A DNA stretch of 64,000 bases from Muscardinus avellanarius (GCA_963383645.1 OY726572.1:28650792-28714791); one strand, 5' to 3'; positions 10,918 through 22,006 are shown, counted from the stretch's first letter. The notes: generated by a model from the letters alone, not told the origin. Translations and numbers: made by a program.

Positions 10918-12742
10918 TGGTCCCAGTAGTGGCCTGGCTACTCAGTGGACTGATCCAGACCTCTCTGGCTCAAGCAGCGGCCTTGCCTCATGGGAGGCCC
11001 CAGTTCTGGTCTCACTGGCCCCTGCACCGGTCTAACCCCTAAGCTGGCTTTGGTCCCGGCCTTGGAGGCCACAGGAGTGAACTTGCCTCAATCCAGGCTC
11101 CGATGCTGGCCATTGGCCCCTGCACCGGTCTAACCCCTTGGCAGGATTCCAATCTCGGCCTCGGAGGCCCCAGCACCGGCCTAGCCTCACGGCAGGCTCC
11201 AATGCCGGCCTCGTTGGCCCCAGCACTGGCCTAACCCCTCGGCAGGTTCCATTCCCGGGTTAGGAGGCCCCAGCACTGGCCATGTCTCACGGCAGGCTCC
11301 GATGCTGGCCTCGCCTCACGGCAGGCTCCGATGCAGGCCTTGCTGGCCCCAGCACTGGTCTAGCCCTTCGGCAGGTTGTTATCCTGGCCTCGCAAGCCCC
11401 AGTACCGGCCTTGCCTCACGGCAGGCTCTGATGCTGGCCTCGCTGGCCTCAGCACCGGCCTAACCCCTCGACAGGGTCTTATCCCGGCCTCGGATGTCCC
11501 AGTACTGGCCTTGCCTCACGGCAAGCTCCAATGCCGGCCTCACTGGCCCCAGCACCAGCCTAACCCCTCGGCAGGCTCTTATCCTGACCTCGGAGGCCCC
11601 AGTACCGGCCTTGCCTCAAGGCAGGCTCCAATCCCGGCCTCGGAGGCCTCAGCACCGGCCTTGCCTCATGGCAGGCTCCAATGCCGGCCTTGCTGGCCCC
11701 AGCAACGGCCTCACCCCTCGGCAGGCTCCAATCCCGGGCTCGGAGGCCCCAGTACCGGCCTTGCCTCATGGCAGGCTCCGGTGCCGGCCTCGCTGGCCCC
11801 AGCACCGGCCTAACCCCTCAGCGGGCTCCGATACTGGCCTCGGAGGTCCCAGCACCGGCCATGCCTCATGGCAGGCTGCGATGCCGGCCTCACTGGCTCC
11901 AGCACCGGCCTAACCCCTCAGCAGGCTCTTCTCCTGGCCTAGGAGGCCCCAGTATCGGCCTTACTTCACAGCAGGCTGCGATGCCGGCCTCGCTGGCCCC
12001 AGCATCTTCCTAACCCCTCGGCAGGTTCTTATCCTGGCCTCGGAGGCCCCAGTACCGGCCTTGCCTCACGGCAGGCTCCGATGCCGGCCTCGCTGGCCGC
12101 AACACCAGCCTAACCCCTCGGCAGGCTCCGATCCCGGCCTTGGAGGCCCCAGTACTGGTCATGCCTCAAGGCAGGCTCCGATGCCAGCCTCGCTGGCCCA
12201 GCACCAGCCTAACCCCTCGGCAGGCTCTTATCCTGGCCTCGGAGGCCCCAGTACTGGCCTTGCCTCACGGCAGGCTCCGATGCCGGCCTCGCTGGCTGCA
12301 ACACCGGCCGAACCCCTCGGCAGGCTCCGATCCCGGCCTTGGAGGCCCCAGCACTGGTCATGCCTCAAGGCAGGCTCCAATGCTGGCCTTGCTGGCCCAG
12401 CACCAGCCTAACCCCTCGGCAGGCTCTTATCCTGGCCTCGAGGCCCCAGTACCGGCCTTGCCTCAAGGCAGGCTCCGATGCCGGCCTCGCTGGCCCCAGC
12501 ACCGGCCTAAACCCTCGGCAGGCTCTTATCCTGGCCTCGGAGGCCCTAGCACAAGCCTTGCCTCACGGCAGGCTCCAATGCCAGCCTCGCTGGCCCCAGC
12601 ATCGGTCTAACCCCTCTGCAGGTTCCAATCACGGCCACAGAGGCCTCAGTAGTGGCCTTGCCTCACAGCAAGCTCCGATGTCGGCCACTGGCCCTGGCGC
12701 CCGCCTAACCCCTCAGCAGGTTCCAATCACTGTCTCTGTGGT
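10918..12742 (-). repeat. VNTR, ~36 units of 50 bp in 100-bp dimers
   Basis: The 50-bp unit alternates between two types. One carries 'ggccttgcctcacggcaggc', the other 'ggcctaacccctcggcaggc', giving a 100-bp higher-order period. Units are GC-rich, dense in CpG and similar over the whole array, pointing to recent homogenisation. Because 50 is not a multiple of 3, all three frames stay open for long runs and give repetitive proline/alanine/glycine translations. These are artefacts, not proteins. Confidence 0.95.
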
Positions 12743-13222
12743 TATTATTTCAAAGGTTCCAGGTGTAATGTATCAGATCTCTGCCTCCCCTGAGTATTGG
12801 CCACTGGCATTGCCACTGCCTCCACCGTTTCAAATCCTTCCCAGGCTCTTTTTCCACTCTGAATGTTGTCCAGGGTTCCTAAGCATGTGTGATGATAGCA
12901 TTCGACATTTGGTGTAATTTCTCCAAAAAAAAAATAAAGTTGGTAAGATCCAGTTTCTGCTTCTCCTGAATACAAGTCTCCACCACCATCGCGGAGAACT
13001 CTTTCAACACCGCAGTTCTCCTTGGTCTCCGCTAAACTCTCTCCTTATATGTGATGTCTGAGATTCTTAACAATATAGAGAAATAGCAGTCCTCTTTCAC
13101 GGCGAATTTTTCCTTAAGTTCCAGTGCATTTAGATAAGTTTTGTCTGCATCTCCAGTGTCCTGGCATCCATAACAGCTTTCTTACCTCCTCTCCGATATT
13201 TTTCTTTATCTTTTTCTGTTCT
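12743..13222 (-). mobile_element. unique segment of the composite element
   Basis: This moderate-GC segment lies between the VNTR and the 5' monomers. On the minus strand it contains an oligo-T run near 12925-12935 and a 76-codon open frame (12745-12975) without a recognised domain. Its origin is unknown to me; it could derive from an L1 5'UTR of this lineage or from a captured transcript. Confidence 0.6.
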
Positions 13223-13618
13223 GGGCCCGGTTTCTCCAGGGGTCTGGCGTGCTACTCGCAGTTCGGCCCGGGGCCCAGGGTCCCACGACCCGGGCCCGGC
13301 TTTTGTGCACCGCGCGCGACCCCCGCCCAGAACCCAGCGTCTTACTGGGCCCGGTTTCTCCAGGGGCCTGGCGTGCTATGTGCAGTTCGGCCTGGGGCCC
13401 AGAGTCCCGCGACCCGGGCCCCAGCTGGCGTGCCCCGCGCGCGACCCCTGCCCAGAACCCAGCGTCTTACTGGGCCCGGTTTCTCCAGGGGTCTGGCATG
13501 CTACTCGCAGTTCGGCCTGGGGCCCAGAGTCCCGCGACCCGGGCCCCAGCTGGCGTGCGCCTCACACGACCCCAGCCCAGAACCCAGCGTCTTACTGGGC
13601 CCGGTTTCTCCAGGGGTC
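13223..13618 (-). promoter_or_regulatory. GC-rich 125-bp tandem monomers, probable promoter
   Basis: Units begin at 13223 (124 bp), 13347 (125 bp) and 13472 (125 bp). A 22-bp partial unit at 13597-13618 forms the 5' terminus. Each has many CpG sites and begins (plus strand) with 'gggcccggtttctccagggg'. Rodent L1 promoters are likewise built of 5' tandem monomers with a partial first unit. Promoter function is inferred from that analogy and from the CpG density. Confidence 0.7.
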
Positions 13619-13620
13619 TT

Positions 13621-13635
13621 TTTTTATTACATTCT
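13621..13635. repeat. 15-bp target-site duplication, right copy
   Basis: An exact match to 10501-10515, directly abutting the GC-rich 5' end of the element. Confidence 0.85.
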
Positions 13636-13895
13636 GTTCAGTACACGTGAAGGCAGAGGTCTGGAGCTCAGGGAATGGTCGAGGGAGAAGGAGAAGGAAA
13701 GGGAGAGAAGGAGATGGAGAGAGAGAGAAAGAAAGAGAGAAGAGAGAAGAGAGAAGAGAGGAGGAGAGAGAGAGAGAGGGAGAGAGAGAGATGAGCACAG
13801 GCTTGTGGAGATTACACCAAGCCCCACTTCTGAAATTGCTACCTTACATCCTTACATTCATAAGGGGTAGGGGGCAATCTAAATCCAAACTATTA
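13636..13895 (+). mobile_element. URR1-like hAT element, right part (nest level 2)
   Basis: It resumes the DNA transposon split at 10500 and carries a purine (GA/GGA) tract at about 13680-13795. It ends 'aatctaaatccaaactatta' before the second CTCTGTCT. The other URR1-like copies end in a similar word. Confidence 0.6.
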
Positions 13896-13903
13896 CTCTG
13901 TCT

Positions 13904-14153
13904 GCCTCTCTCTCTCTCTCTCTCTCTCTCCCTCCCTCCCTCCCTCCCTCTCTGTAACACCACCTGCCAAGAGAGGAGCAGTTTTGCTCCACCAAGTATT
14001 CTTCACAGAGTGGGTTCTGCCACATGCCTCAATACAATGGTGTTATTCATCTGTAAACTGAACCCTTTGAAGCTCTAAGCCATACAAGTTTTTTTCATCA
14101 TAAGTTAACTATATCAGATATTTGGTCACAGCAACAGAAATATGAGTAATGCA
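13904..14153 (+). mobile_element. MaLR LTR, right part (nest level 1)
   Basis: It carries a CT tract, 'gaggagcagttttgctccac' and 'gatatttggtcacagcaaca', the 3' end of MaLR-type LTRs, and closes with CA at 14153. Together with 10204-10407 it makes one LTR of about 450 bp. Confidence 0.75.
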
Positions 14154-14159
14154 GACCCC

Positions 14160-16525
14160 ATTGCTCTTATATTCAGGAAAAATTATGACTCCTTTTACAC
14201 TGGATGTTTCCTCTTTGCTGCAAGGTCTTTTGAGTGATCAATAAATCAGATAACTAGACATCCTCATATGAGGTAAATAATCCTAAATCCTTAATCGCAT
14301 GTGATACTTAACTTTATTATTTAAAGTATACATTTATTATACAGATATCTCTTGTTTTTAATACCTTATTAAAATAAGCTTAATACCTTTACACTGATAC
14401 TTGCTCTTGCTTCTATTTATACTTAAGTCATATCCAAATATAATGCTTGATAAATAGACTTTATCATGTAGCATATATTTCCAATGTTTAAAAATAATAA
14501 CAATATTCAATTGCTATATCCTTATACAATATATTATTTCTCCCAATATTTTCAAAGTGCTTTTTAAATTATTAGCTTTCTAAAGAGGCTGGCTATAAAT
14601 GCATTTTTCTTTCATATCTTATTTTCTTAAAAAAGATTATCAGGCTTCAATCCTTAATGTCCAAAAAATGACTGAAGAGGAAAAAACAGACTATTCGGAT
14701 ATTCACATCAACTATATTAAAATGGAGATGACAGTAGTTTATTTTAAATAGTTGAAATGACCTCTAGTGTGTTTCTTTTTCTTTATCTTCTTCTCTCATT
14801 GATTTGTATGTATGGCCATGATAACATTACCAATGACTAAACAAATCAGGTTGATCTTAATATATCTTTACTTCTGAAAGGTCACTGAATTGTCATTGTA
14901 CAATAAAGCGTTCATGAAACATGACCTTGGGAATGCCTTTTTCCTCTCTTTATGTGGAGATGGACTATTTGGTTCATATTGTAAAAGGGCAAATTTGCAT
15001 ATACTCAACAGTTTGGATTCGGGTTAAGATATTAAGGCCTCCCCACCTCCCTAAAGTAAAAGTAGGCATCTCTCCTTTTCAATTGCTCCAACTTAATAAA
15101 AGCAAAAACTGTAACTGTTCAGAATCATTGAAAAGGCTCTTAATACAGAGTGTATTCCATACACACCTTCAGGTCTGCTGGCAACTTTGTTCTCTAACCC
15201 AAAGCCTGAATACTAATAATGTGAAAACTCTGACATTATTCAGGCCACATGAAAACCGCTTTTCTCCTGAAATACCACCTTGTAAAGATATGGGAATCAG
15301 TACATTATATGTAAAAAGAAAATATTAATATAATGCCACTGTCTCCTACAGAAAATGGATCAAGTTTTCTGGATCAATTTAGCTCATTGCCATGTAAGAA
15401 AGACATATCATATATCAGGGTTGTTGATATCATGTAAACAGGAATAAAGAGATGACTTATGAAGGATGTTGTCACTCACCATCTATACCTTCCCTTCAGG
15501 AAACCTGTGCTGGAGTTCCTGACATTCTTTCTCTTGGAATGATTCATTTGTATCATTATTTTCTTCAGCAAGCCCTTATTAAAAAGTGATTGTTAGCTTG
15601 CAGAAGAGGTTGATGTATTATAATAAATTATTTATGATATTGATTTGTTTTACTTCAGGGAGAAGGCATGGATGTGAATAATATGAAACAGAATCCTCAG
15701 GAAATCATTTTTAGTGTTTGTGTACAAGACTCTTCCATTATATTGTACCTATTTGAAGGTGAAGTCCTAATTTTACTTATTTTTATATCTTTGGTTTTGC
15801 TCAGCAGAGTAGAAGACATCCATTTCAATACAGAATTTAAGAGATTTCAATTGAAGGAAGTTAACAGGGATGGAAATTCTTCCAAAGCACTGCTTGAGAG
15901 AACTTTGGAAATAGAAGTGCAAAGAGATAGGCAAGAATGGGGTCATCAGCCGCAGAGTTAACTAACTGTAATTATTTAAGTCCCTTTCAGGAGCACACCA
16001 TGTCACCAATCCTAAGGCTTCAGATAACCAACCTCTAGTAGAAAGAATCCAATTCAAGGGGAAAATAGGTCAGCCCCTTAGTCTACTCAGAAGCATGTTA
16101 CAATAGAAAAACTGTGCTTAATCGATTTACATATGCTCATGAACATTCAGTTTTGGAAGTAAGTTGAGTATTAGGTCAGTACTGAATGGATTGGCAGGGG
16201 CTGGACAGAGGTAAGAACAATGGCTTTTCAGGGCCTCACAAAGAAACATTAGAAGGGAAGGGAGAGGAGCACAGGCTCTGGCATCCCAAGATATGGGTTT
16301 AATATTTCGGCTTTATATGAATTTAGAGGCATAATTTATCTCCTAAGAGCAACAACTACCGAGCAACAACTACCTTTTAAAAATTGAAAACAATGACCTA
16401 CACACCACTACACCAGATCTAGCTACGGATAACAATGGCCTCCACTCCCAGCCCATATAGCAAGATACTCTCAAAGAAAGCTGAGAATGTGTCTCACTCT
16501 AGTTACTTTCAAGAAATTTTGGTCA
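14160..16525. other. AT-rich sequence, nothing recognised
   Basis: The longest frame outside repeats in this part of the window is at 14921-15328 (135 codons, plus). It shows no domain, upstream promoter or poly-A signal that would support a gene, nor do the frames at 15668-15961. I leave both as chance. Confidence 0.45.
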
Positions 16526-16527
16526 AT

Positions 16528-16528
<1 letters not shown>

Positions 16529-16567
<39 letters not shown>

Positions 16568-16590
16568 TAATATATATATATATATATTCT
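16529..16590. repeat. (TA)n microsatellite
   Basis: Two TA tracts separated by 'ttctaa'. Confidence 0.95.
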
Positions 16591-16592
16591 AA

Positions 16593-16654
16593 AAAATATT
16601 TTGTTTTACCTTTGCCTGATAATAAAATATTTTGTTTTACCTTTGCCTGATAAT
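16593..16654. repeat. 31-bp tandem duplication
   Basis: Two exact adjacent copies of a 31-bp unit containing 'attttgttttacctttgcct'. It is probably replication slippage beside the TA tract. Confidence 0.9.
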
Positions 16655-16659
16655 AAAAT

Positions 16660-17870
16660 AAAGATTAAATAAGGATTATTTCCTTTTCTGAATTTTCTAA
16701 CAAAATGTTAATTTTTCTTTACATTCTTTTCCATTTGTATCACAAACTTAGAGCCATTTTACTAATTTCTTGATACTCTCAAGTCTGTAACATGAAAATG
16801 AAAAAAAAAAGAGACACAATATTTAGACATTCACACACATGGCTACATTTAAAAACATGAAATAAAAGTAGAACTGATTTCAGCCAAATGCTAGCTTGTT
16901 TTCTGTTGGGGAGCTGTAGGGATGGGCTGTTCATTTTGTTCTTTTCTGTGTTTTTTTTTAAACTTATTTTGACTATGCGTATGAAAAATAAGCACTAGAT
17001 GATAAAGGCACCCAATGTTGGTAGAGGGACAAAATAATAATAGTAGAGAAGCCAAAGAGAGCCATTGAGAGTGCCGAGAGTGTTGATAGAATTATGGAGA
17101 ATCTAGAAACTACACAAACAAGACTTGAAATCAAACTTCTCTTAAAACAGCATTGTAATTGGTATTGCTTTTTTATACATTTCCATTCTACTTTGTTTAT
17201 TCCTCTTTAAATTTCAAAACCATACTCAGCCCTACCCCAATAAACACACACAAAGGATTGATGTTTGCAATAAGAACCCAATTCGTCACCTCCTGCTTCC
17301 TCACAGGATCTTGCTTTCTATAGGGTTGATTCAATAAAATTCATTTCGAATGAAAAATCATGACATATCAACAGCTGAAGAGCAGTGGAATGTAATTGGG
17401 TAATGCTTTTTTTGAAATTTAACTCACAACATGGGAGCAGTTAAAAGATCAGACCCCTGTCCAGCACTCTTGCTCTATAGGCAAATCAATTTTATTGAAA
17501 TTCACTGTTTACAGAAATAGTATCTCTGACTTCATGAAATGAGCGTGAAACTTCTGTATCCTGGTAGATCTTAGAGAATGAAAAAGGGACAGTGTGTGGG
17601 GGAGGAAATAGTAATCCTTCAGAACTAGCAGACCTCATTATTGTTACTTCTCTTTTAGAATCCTTTAAAATAGAATTAATAATGAAAGGGGAAAAGAAGT
17701 AATACTTACCAATGGCCAGATGTGCTAGATGACACCGATGAATACATACAGAGGTATACACATGACCTCATATAGCAACATGATTAATTAGGGAGATGTG
17801 ACTTTATATTCGACTGAAGATGGGTCATGACTTCCCACAAGTTACCTTTCTCTCCAGTAATATTTAGAAG
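16660..17870. other. AT-rich sequence, nothing recognised
   Basis: No gene or clear repeat family is seen. Confidence 0.45.
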
Positions 17871-17875
17871 TTTGT

Positions 17876-18068
17876 AGATGTGCATGGTGGCACATGTCTG
17901 CAATCCCAATACTTTGGAGGCTGAAATAAAAGAATCACAGGTTGGAGAACAGTAGCGAGACTCTCAACCACCTAGCAAGACCCTCTTTCAAAAAAAAAAA
18001 AGTAAAAAGTAAAAAGGGATGGGGGTGTAAATTAAAGGTAGAATGCCTCTGGGTTCAATCCCTGAGCG
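17876..18068 (+). mobile_element. B1-ID chimeric SINE, diverged
   Basis: The 'gtgcatggtggcacatgt' B1 start and the 'gggttcaatccctgag' ID end are visible. It runs into a G-run and then a long GA tract. Confidence 0.8.
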
Positions 18069-18075
18069 GGGGGGG

Positions 18076-18167
<92 letters not shown>

Positions 18168-18211
18168 GGAGAGAGAGAGAGAGAGAAGAGAGAGAGAGGA
18201 GGGAGAGATTT
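18069..18211. repeat. (GA)n microsatellite at SINE tail
   Basis: A run of ten Gs is followed by more than 60 GA units with a few interruptions, directly after a SINE. The arginine/glutamate open frame over it is an artefact. Confidence 0.95.
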
Positions 18212-18214
18212 GAT

Positions 18215-20155
18215 ACTTACTTGTGATCAGACTCCTAAAACAATAGCAGATTAGAGATATAAAAATGTAGGCTTTTGGGCTCAGAAGACAGTTACTTTCA
18301 TCAGTACAATGGGCTCAGTTTATATAAGCAAAAATGTTATTTACTTTATTAACTCAAGTTCTAAAGAAACCAGCACAAGGAAGATTCTGCTGCTCCCACC
18401 CTGATCATTTTCTGTAGAGAAGCAGAAGACTCTTTCCTAAGTATTTTAATTATATGCAGCACCTTCCTGAAATAGACAGTGAACTTTAGCAGGGGATTTA
18501 TCGTGACTTTTCCCATTTATTTAACCAAACGGATTCGTCAAAGAACATGGCAGTGTGAGCTCTTCCCACCTCTTCATCTCAAATCCACCACTAAGTCTCC
18601 GCATTTAATTAAGTTTGTATTTATGAAGCCATCCTGTCCCTGGAGAAATTCAAGAAAGAGATAAGTAATACAAAAATCTCTAAATGTCAGCCTTCAGAGA
18701 TGTGAGATTTCTTCATAAGAACCAGGCTCTCTGCCCACATTCTCCAACCCACACTGATACACCAAAGGACACTACTGATATTGCTGATCTTCTGCAATAT
18801 GTTTTTTTTTTAAATAAATAGAGGATCTTACTTCTATTTTTTTTAATTTTCATGTAGAAAAACACAACACTGCCAGTTTCCAATTGTGCATCTAATATTT
18901 GTCCTCCTCAATCCATATGCACACTTATGTTGAAAAATATTTTGTGGAGTCTTTCTTTTCATTTGAATACGTCACATATTTGAGAAAAGGCACATTTTGA
19001 AGCAATTATGATTGACCATTTTCTACCCCTCCACTACAAGTCTAAGCCTTTATTCTATATACCTTTTATCCATTCTCCTACTATTATTAGTTTTCTGATT
19101 TGCCTCCTTTTTTTATTTACCCATTTTTTTAATCATTTCCTACTCATGAAGAGTAGGTGAAGGAAGGCTTTTCACCCTCTGGCTGTGGAGATGACTGTGC
19201 ACACTACACAAGACACTGGGAAGATTAGACCAATAGCAATTTATTAGTCACACACACTCACAGTCTGGAGGAGGAAGACACTGTGTGGCAGGCAGGACCA
19301 CAGAGGCTGCACTGGGGACAAGGAATGAGTGATAAGTAGCTGTGAGATCAGGCTTTGCCATATTTAGAGGATGGAATGACCCTGAATTCCATCGGAAGAT
19401 GTGATTGGCTCAGTTTGAATTATTCTGAAGTCAGGCAAGGAGCTAAGACCTGTCACTCAAGTATAGACAGGTATAATGTGTGCCTGGTTCCCAAGATAAG
19501 GAAGAGTGTTTGGCTCAGGACCTTATCTATGTAAAAAACAAACAAAAAAGCCAAAAAAAAAAAAAACCCCACAAAAAATCTAGGGAAACAAACTTGTGAA
19601 TAGACCATTTGAAGCCCTTCTAGTTTTACTAAATATTAAAAGAGCTCATTTATATTTATGGGCAGTAAAATTAGGCTTTTCATCTCAGAAGTCTTTTTAA
19701 ATTAGAAAATACTTGTTGAGAACTCAATTTTCCTAGGAAAAGAGACTATACAATTTTTATAAAGCCTACAGTCTTGGAACATGTGTTACCCAATTTTAAG
19801 GACTGTGTCTTCAGCTGAGTAACACCAATAAGGGAAGTGTTATTTTCTTTTTCTTTAGATAAAGAAATTGAGTTTGGAGAAATCATGCTTTATCTAAATT
19901 CCCACAAATGATAATTATCTGTACTTGGGATTGAAACTAAGTCACCGTTTAATAGATGACATATTTTTCTTCCCCTATTTATGAATAAAATGCATTTGTG
20001 GTGTTCAGTGGGCTGCTTAAAATTATTATACTCTGGGTAAAGAGTGTTTTCTACAGTTTCCCAATTGTGAAGATGGATGACCAACTATCTACTCAGGGAT
20101 GATGCTTAGTGTGCCCTGAACATTTTTTTCTTAAACAACATATGGGTCTATTTGT
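18215..20155. other. unassigned; possible unidentified repeat at 19190-19500
   Basis: Mostly AT-rich with nothing recognised. The stretch 19190-19500 has a more even base composition and words such as 'gcaatttattagtcacac' that would suit an LTR or other interspersed repeat, but I could not find its ends. Confidence 0.35.
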
Positions 20156-20157
20156 TT

Positions 20158-20320
20158 TTGTACTGGGAATTGACAACATTCTACCCCTTAAATACACCTG
20201 CAGCCCTTTCAACTTTGAAACAGGGCCTCACTAAATTGCAGATATTGGTCTCGAACCTACAATCCTCATGTCTGAGCTTCTCAAGTACTGGGACTACAGG
20301 CATAAACCACCATTCCAACT
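20158..20320 (-). mobile_element. B1-ID SINE, diverged
   Basis: The antisense B1 box 'gggactacaggcataaacc' and the word 'aacagggcctcacta' are present. Confidence 0.75.
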
Positions 20321-20324
20321 AACT

Positions 20325-21175
20325 ATAGGTCCTTTGTTGTATCAAATAGCCTGGAATGGATAAGAAAAATATTCTCAGAGGTAAACACACCTTTTTGTTT
20401 TGTGACCATTTGCTGCCCACTCCTGGCACTGCCATAGAAGCAGAATTTAGATGGATGAAAATAAATATATTTTATTATTTTTAACAGCTAGGTGGACTTG
20501 TGCCAAAGTTCCAGGACCACATGCAGGCATATTTCTGGTTGCTGATGCTCTGATGTCTCTGAGATTCTTGAATACTTGGGCAAGACATTAGATCTTCCAC
20601 CATGCAACTGGTAGTGGACTTTGGGTAGTGATTCTACATAATCAGATGAGCCAACTTCTTATAAAATACAGAAATCAAGATTATCTGAAAGTTTCAACAC
20701 CTTCAGTATCTCTTGAAAAACTCTAAAATTTAAATTGGTAGGCAAACACTGCCCCTTCAGTTCTACAGTTCAGAAAGAGGCTTTCTCTGTTTCTTGGATG
20801 GATTACAGAGAGATAGGCACTGCAAAAAAGGAAACATCTGGTTTTGATGGCATTGGCACATGTGGTGTCCAGAGGAAAAGGCTCCTTTCTCTTGTTTACT
20901 TGTGTGATTTTGTATTTGTTTTCCTTAAGAGCTTAGTGGAAGTTTCTAGGTTTTGTTTGTTTGTTTGTTTGTTGTTCTTTTGCTATGATTTCTACCTGAG
21001 CAGCAGGTTTTATTTGTTTGGTAGGCTGGTTTTTTGGGGGTTTGCTTCTTGGGCCAAAATCAAATGGAGAGAGCAGCAAAAGCTCTTTCAAAACTTCTGG
21101 TAAGGGAGAGTAAATAGAAAATATTTGTAGAAAACTTAATATTTTTATGCTGACTTGTGGAGTCTCTGTTTCAGG
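20325..21175. other. no gene or repeat recognised
   Basis: A short (GTTT)n tract lies at about 20950-20971. The 122-codon frame at 20735-21103 includes that tract and has no recognisable motif. Confidence 0.45.
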
Positions 21176-21206
21176 CTGTCTGTCTGTCTGTCTGTCTGTC
21201 TGTTTC
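21176..21206. repeat. (CTGT)n microsatellite
   Basis: About seven CTGT units lie just beside an antisense SINE. Confidence 0.9.
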
Positions 21207-21207
21207 T

Positions 21208-21412
21208 CTTGATACTGGGAATAGACTCCAGGGGCATTCTACCTCTGAGCCCCATTCCCAGCCCTATTTTTTATTCTTTATTTCGAAACAGGGTTTCACT
21301 ACTTTTAAGAGGTTCTCACTAAGTAGTGGAGGCTGACCTGGAATCTGCAATCCTCCTCTCTCAGTCTTCCATGTATCGGGATTATAAGCATATGTCACCA
21401 GGCACAGCTTTT
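21208..21412 (-). mobile_element. B1-ID chimeric SINE
   Basis: Antisense ID words ('ctacctctgagcccc') are followed by antisense B1 words ('gggattataagcatatgtc'). Confidence 0.85.
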
Positions 21413-21599
21413 TAGATAAATGTATTTCCCCATTTCCCCAAAAAATGGAGTTTTGGCTTATATGTGAATAAGAGTATAGAAAATTGAATATATTTTATCC
21501 TGATTATTTTAACAAACATAAAAGAGAAAACAAAAGTTTTAAAAACTCTACTGTATCATTCTAATTCAAATAAATCAAATAAGATAACTGAGTTCAGTG

Positions 21600-21630
21600 T
21601 TTTGTTTTGTTTTGTTTTGTTTTGTTTGCA
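21600..21630. repeat. (GTTTT)n tract, SINE tail
   Basis: Tandem GTTTT units, which read on the minus strand are the A-rich tail of the next SINE. Confidence 0.85.
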
Positions 21631-21982
21631 GTACTGGGGATGGAACCCAGGAGCATTGTACCTCCAAACTATACCCTCATCCCTATTTTTTAGTCTTAGT
21701 CTTTTTTATTTCTTGAGACAGGGTCTCACCGAGTTGCGAAGGGCCTCCGTAAGTTGCTGAGGCTTTCTGTGAACTATGATCCTCTGGTCTCAACCTCCTG
21801 CATTGTACCTCCAAACTATACCCTCATCCCTATTTTTTAGTCTTAGTCTTTTTATTTCTTGAGACAGGGTCTCACCGAGTTGCGAAGGGCCTCGGTAAGT
21901 TGCTGAAGCTTTCTGTGAACTATGATCCTCTGGTCTCAACCTCCTGAATGCTGGGATTACAAGTGTGCGCCACAATGCCCAG
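21631..21982 (-). mobile_element. B1-ID SINE with 147-bp internal tandem duplication
   Basis: The SINE is normal apart from 21654-21800 being repeated at 21801-21946. The copies are nearly identical, differing by a few bases and a one-base indel. Confidence 0.85.
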
Positions 21983-22006
21983 CTCTAGTATTCTTAAATA
22001 ATTTGT

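Larger units (their letters stand above)
10516..13620 (-). mobile_element. SVA-like composite VNTR retrotransposon, full length
   Basis: On the minus strand, in 5'-to-3' order: a 22-bp partial and three complete 125-bp GC-rich monomers (13618 down to 13223); a unique segment of about 470 bp; a tandem array of about 36 units of 50 bp (12742 down to 10918); a tail of about 400 bp whose words match the L1 3'UTRs at 37.9 and 48.7 kb; and an A-rich end with AATAAA. Exact 15-bp target duplications flank it. No frame codes for an L1 ORF1, endonuclease or reverse transcriptase, so I infer a non-autonomous element moved in trans by L1. The plan (GC-rich 5' repeats, VNTR, borrowed 3' end) parallels SVA and LAVA, but the parts are not Alu- or SINE-R-derived by eye. 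The alternative is an internally deleted autonomous L1 whose 5'UTR and VNTR are native. Confidence 0.75.

Noticed and set aside
11376..12917. Long overlapping frames with repetitive Pro/Ala/Gly-rich translations (up to 192 codons)
   Set aside because: They come from the 50-bp VNTR staying open in several frames on both strands; the same repeat is read in every frame, so there is no sign of selection for protein.
13124..14078. Frames of 248 and 257 codons, the longest in the window
   Set aside because: They cross the 125-bp GC-rich monomers, the element's 5' junction and target duplication, and a purine tract belonging to another repeat, so they are chance joins of unrelated sequence.
14921..15328. 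135-codon plus-strand frame outside repeats
   Set aside because: No domain, promoter, splice or poly-A context recognised. Mixed composition of this length is expected by chance somewhere in 64 kb.
18069..18078. G-runs at 18069 and at the window end after SINE tails, as an assembly artefact
   Set aside because: Both lie next to microsatellites where sequence errors are common, but there is no evidence either way from the sequence alone.
18069..18226. Arg/Glu-rich frame
   Set aside because: Pure translation of a GA microsatellite at a SINE tail.
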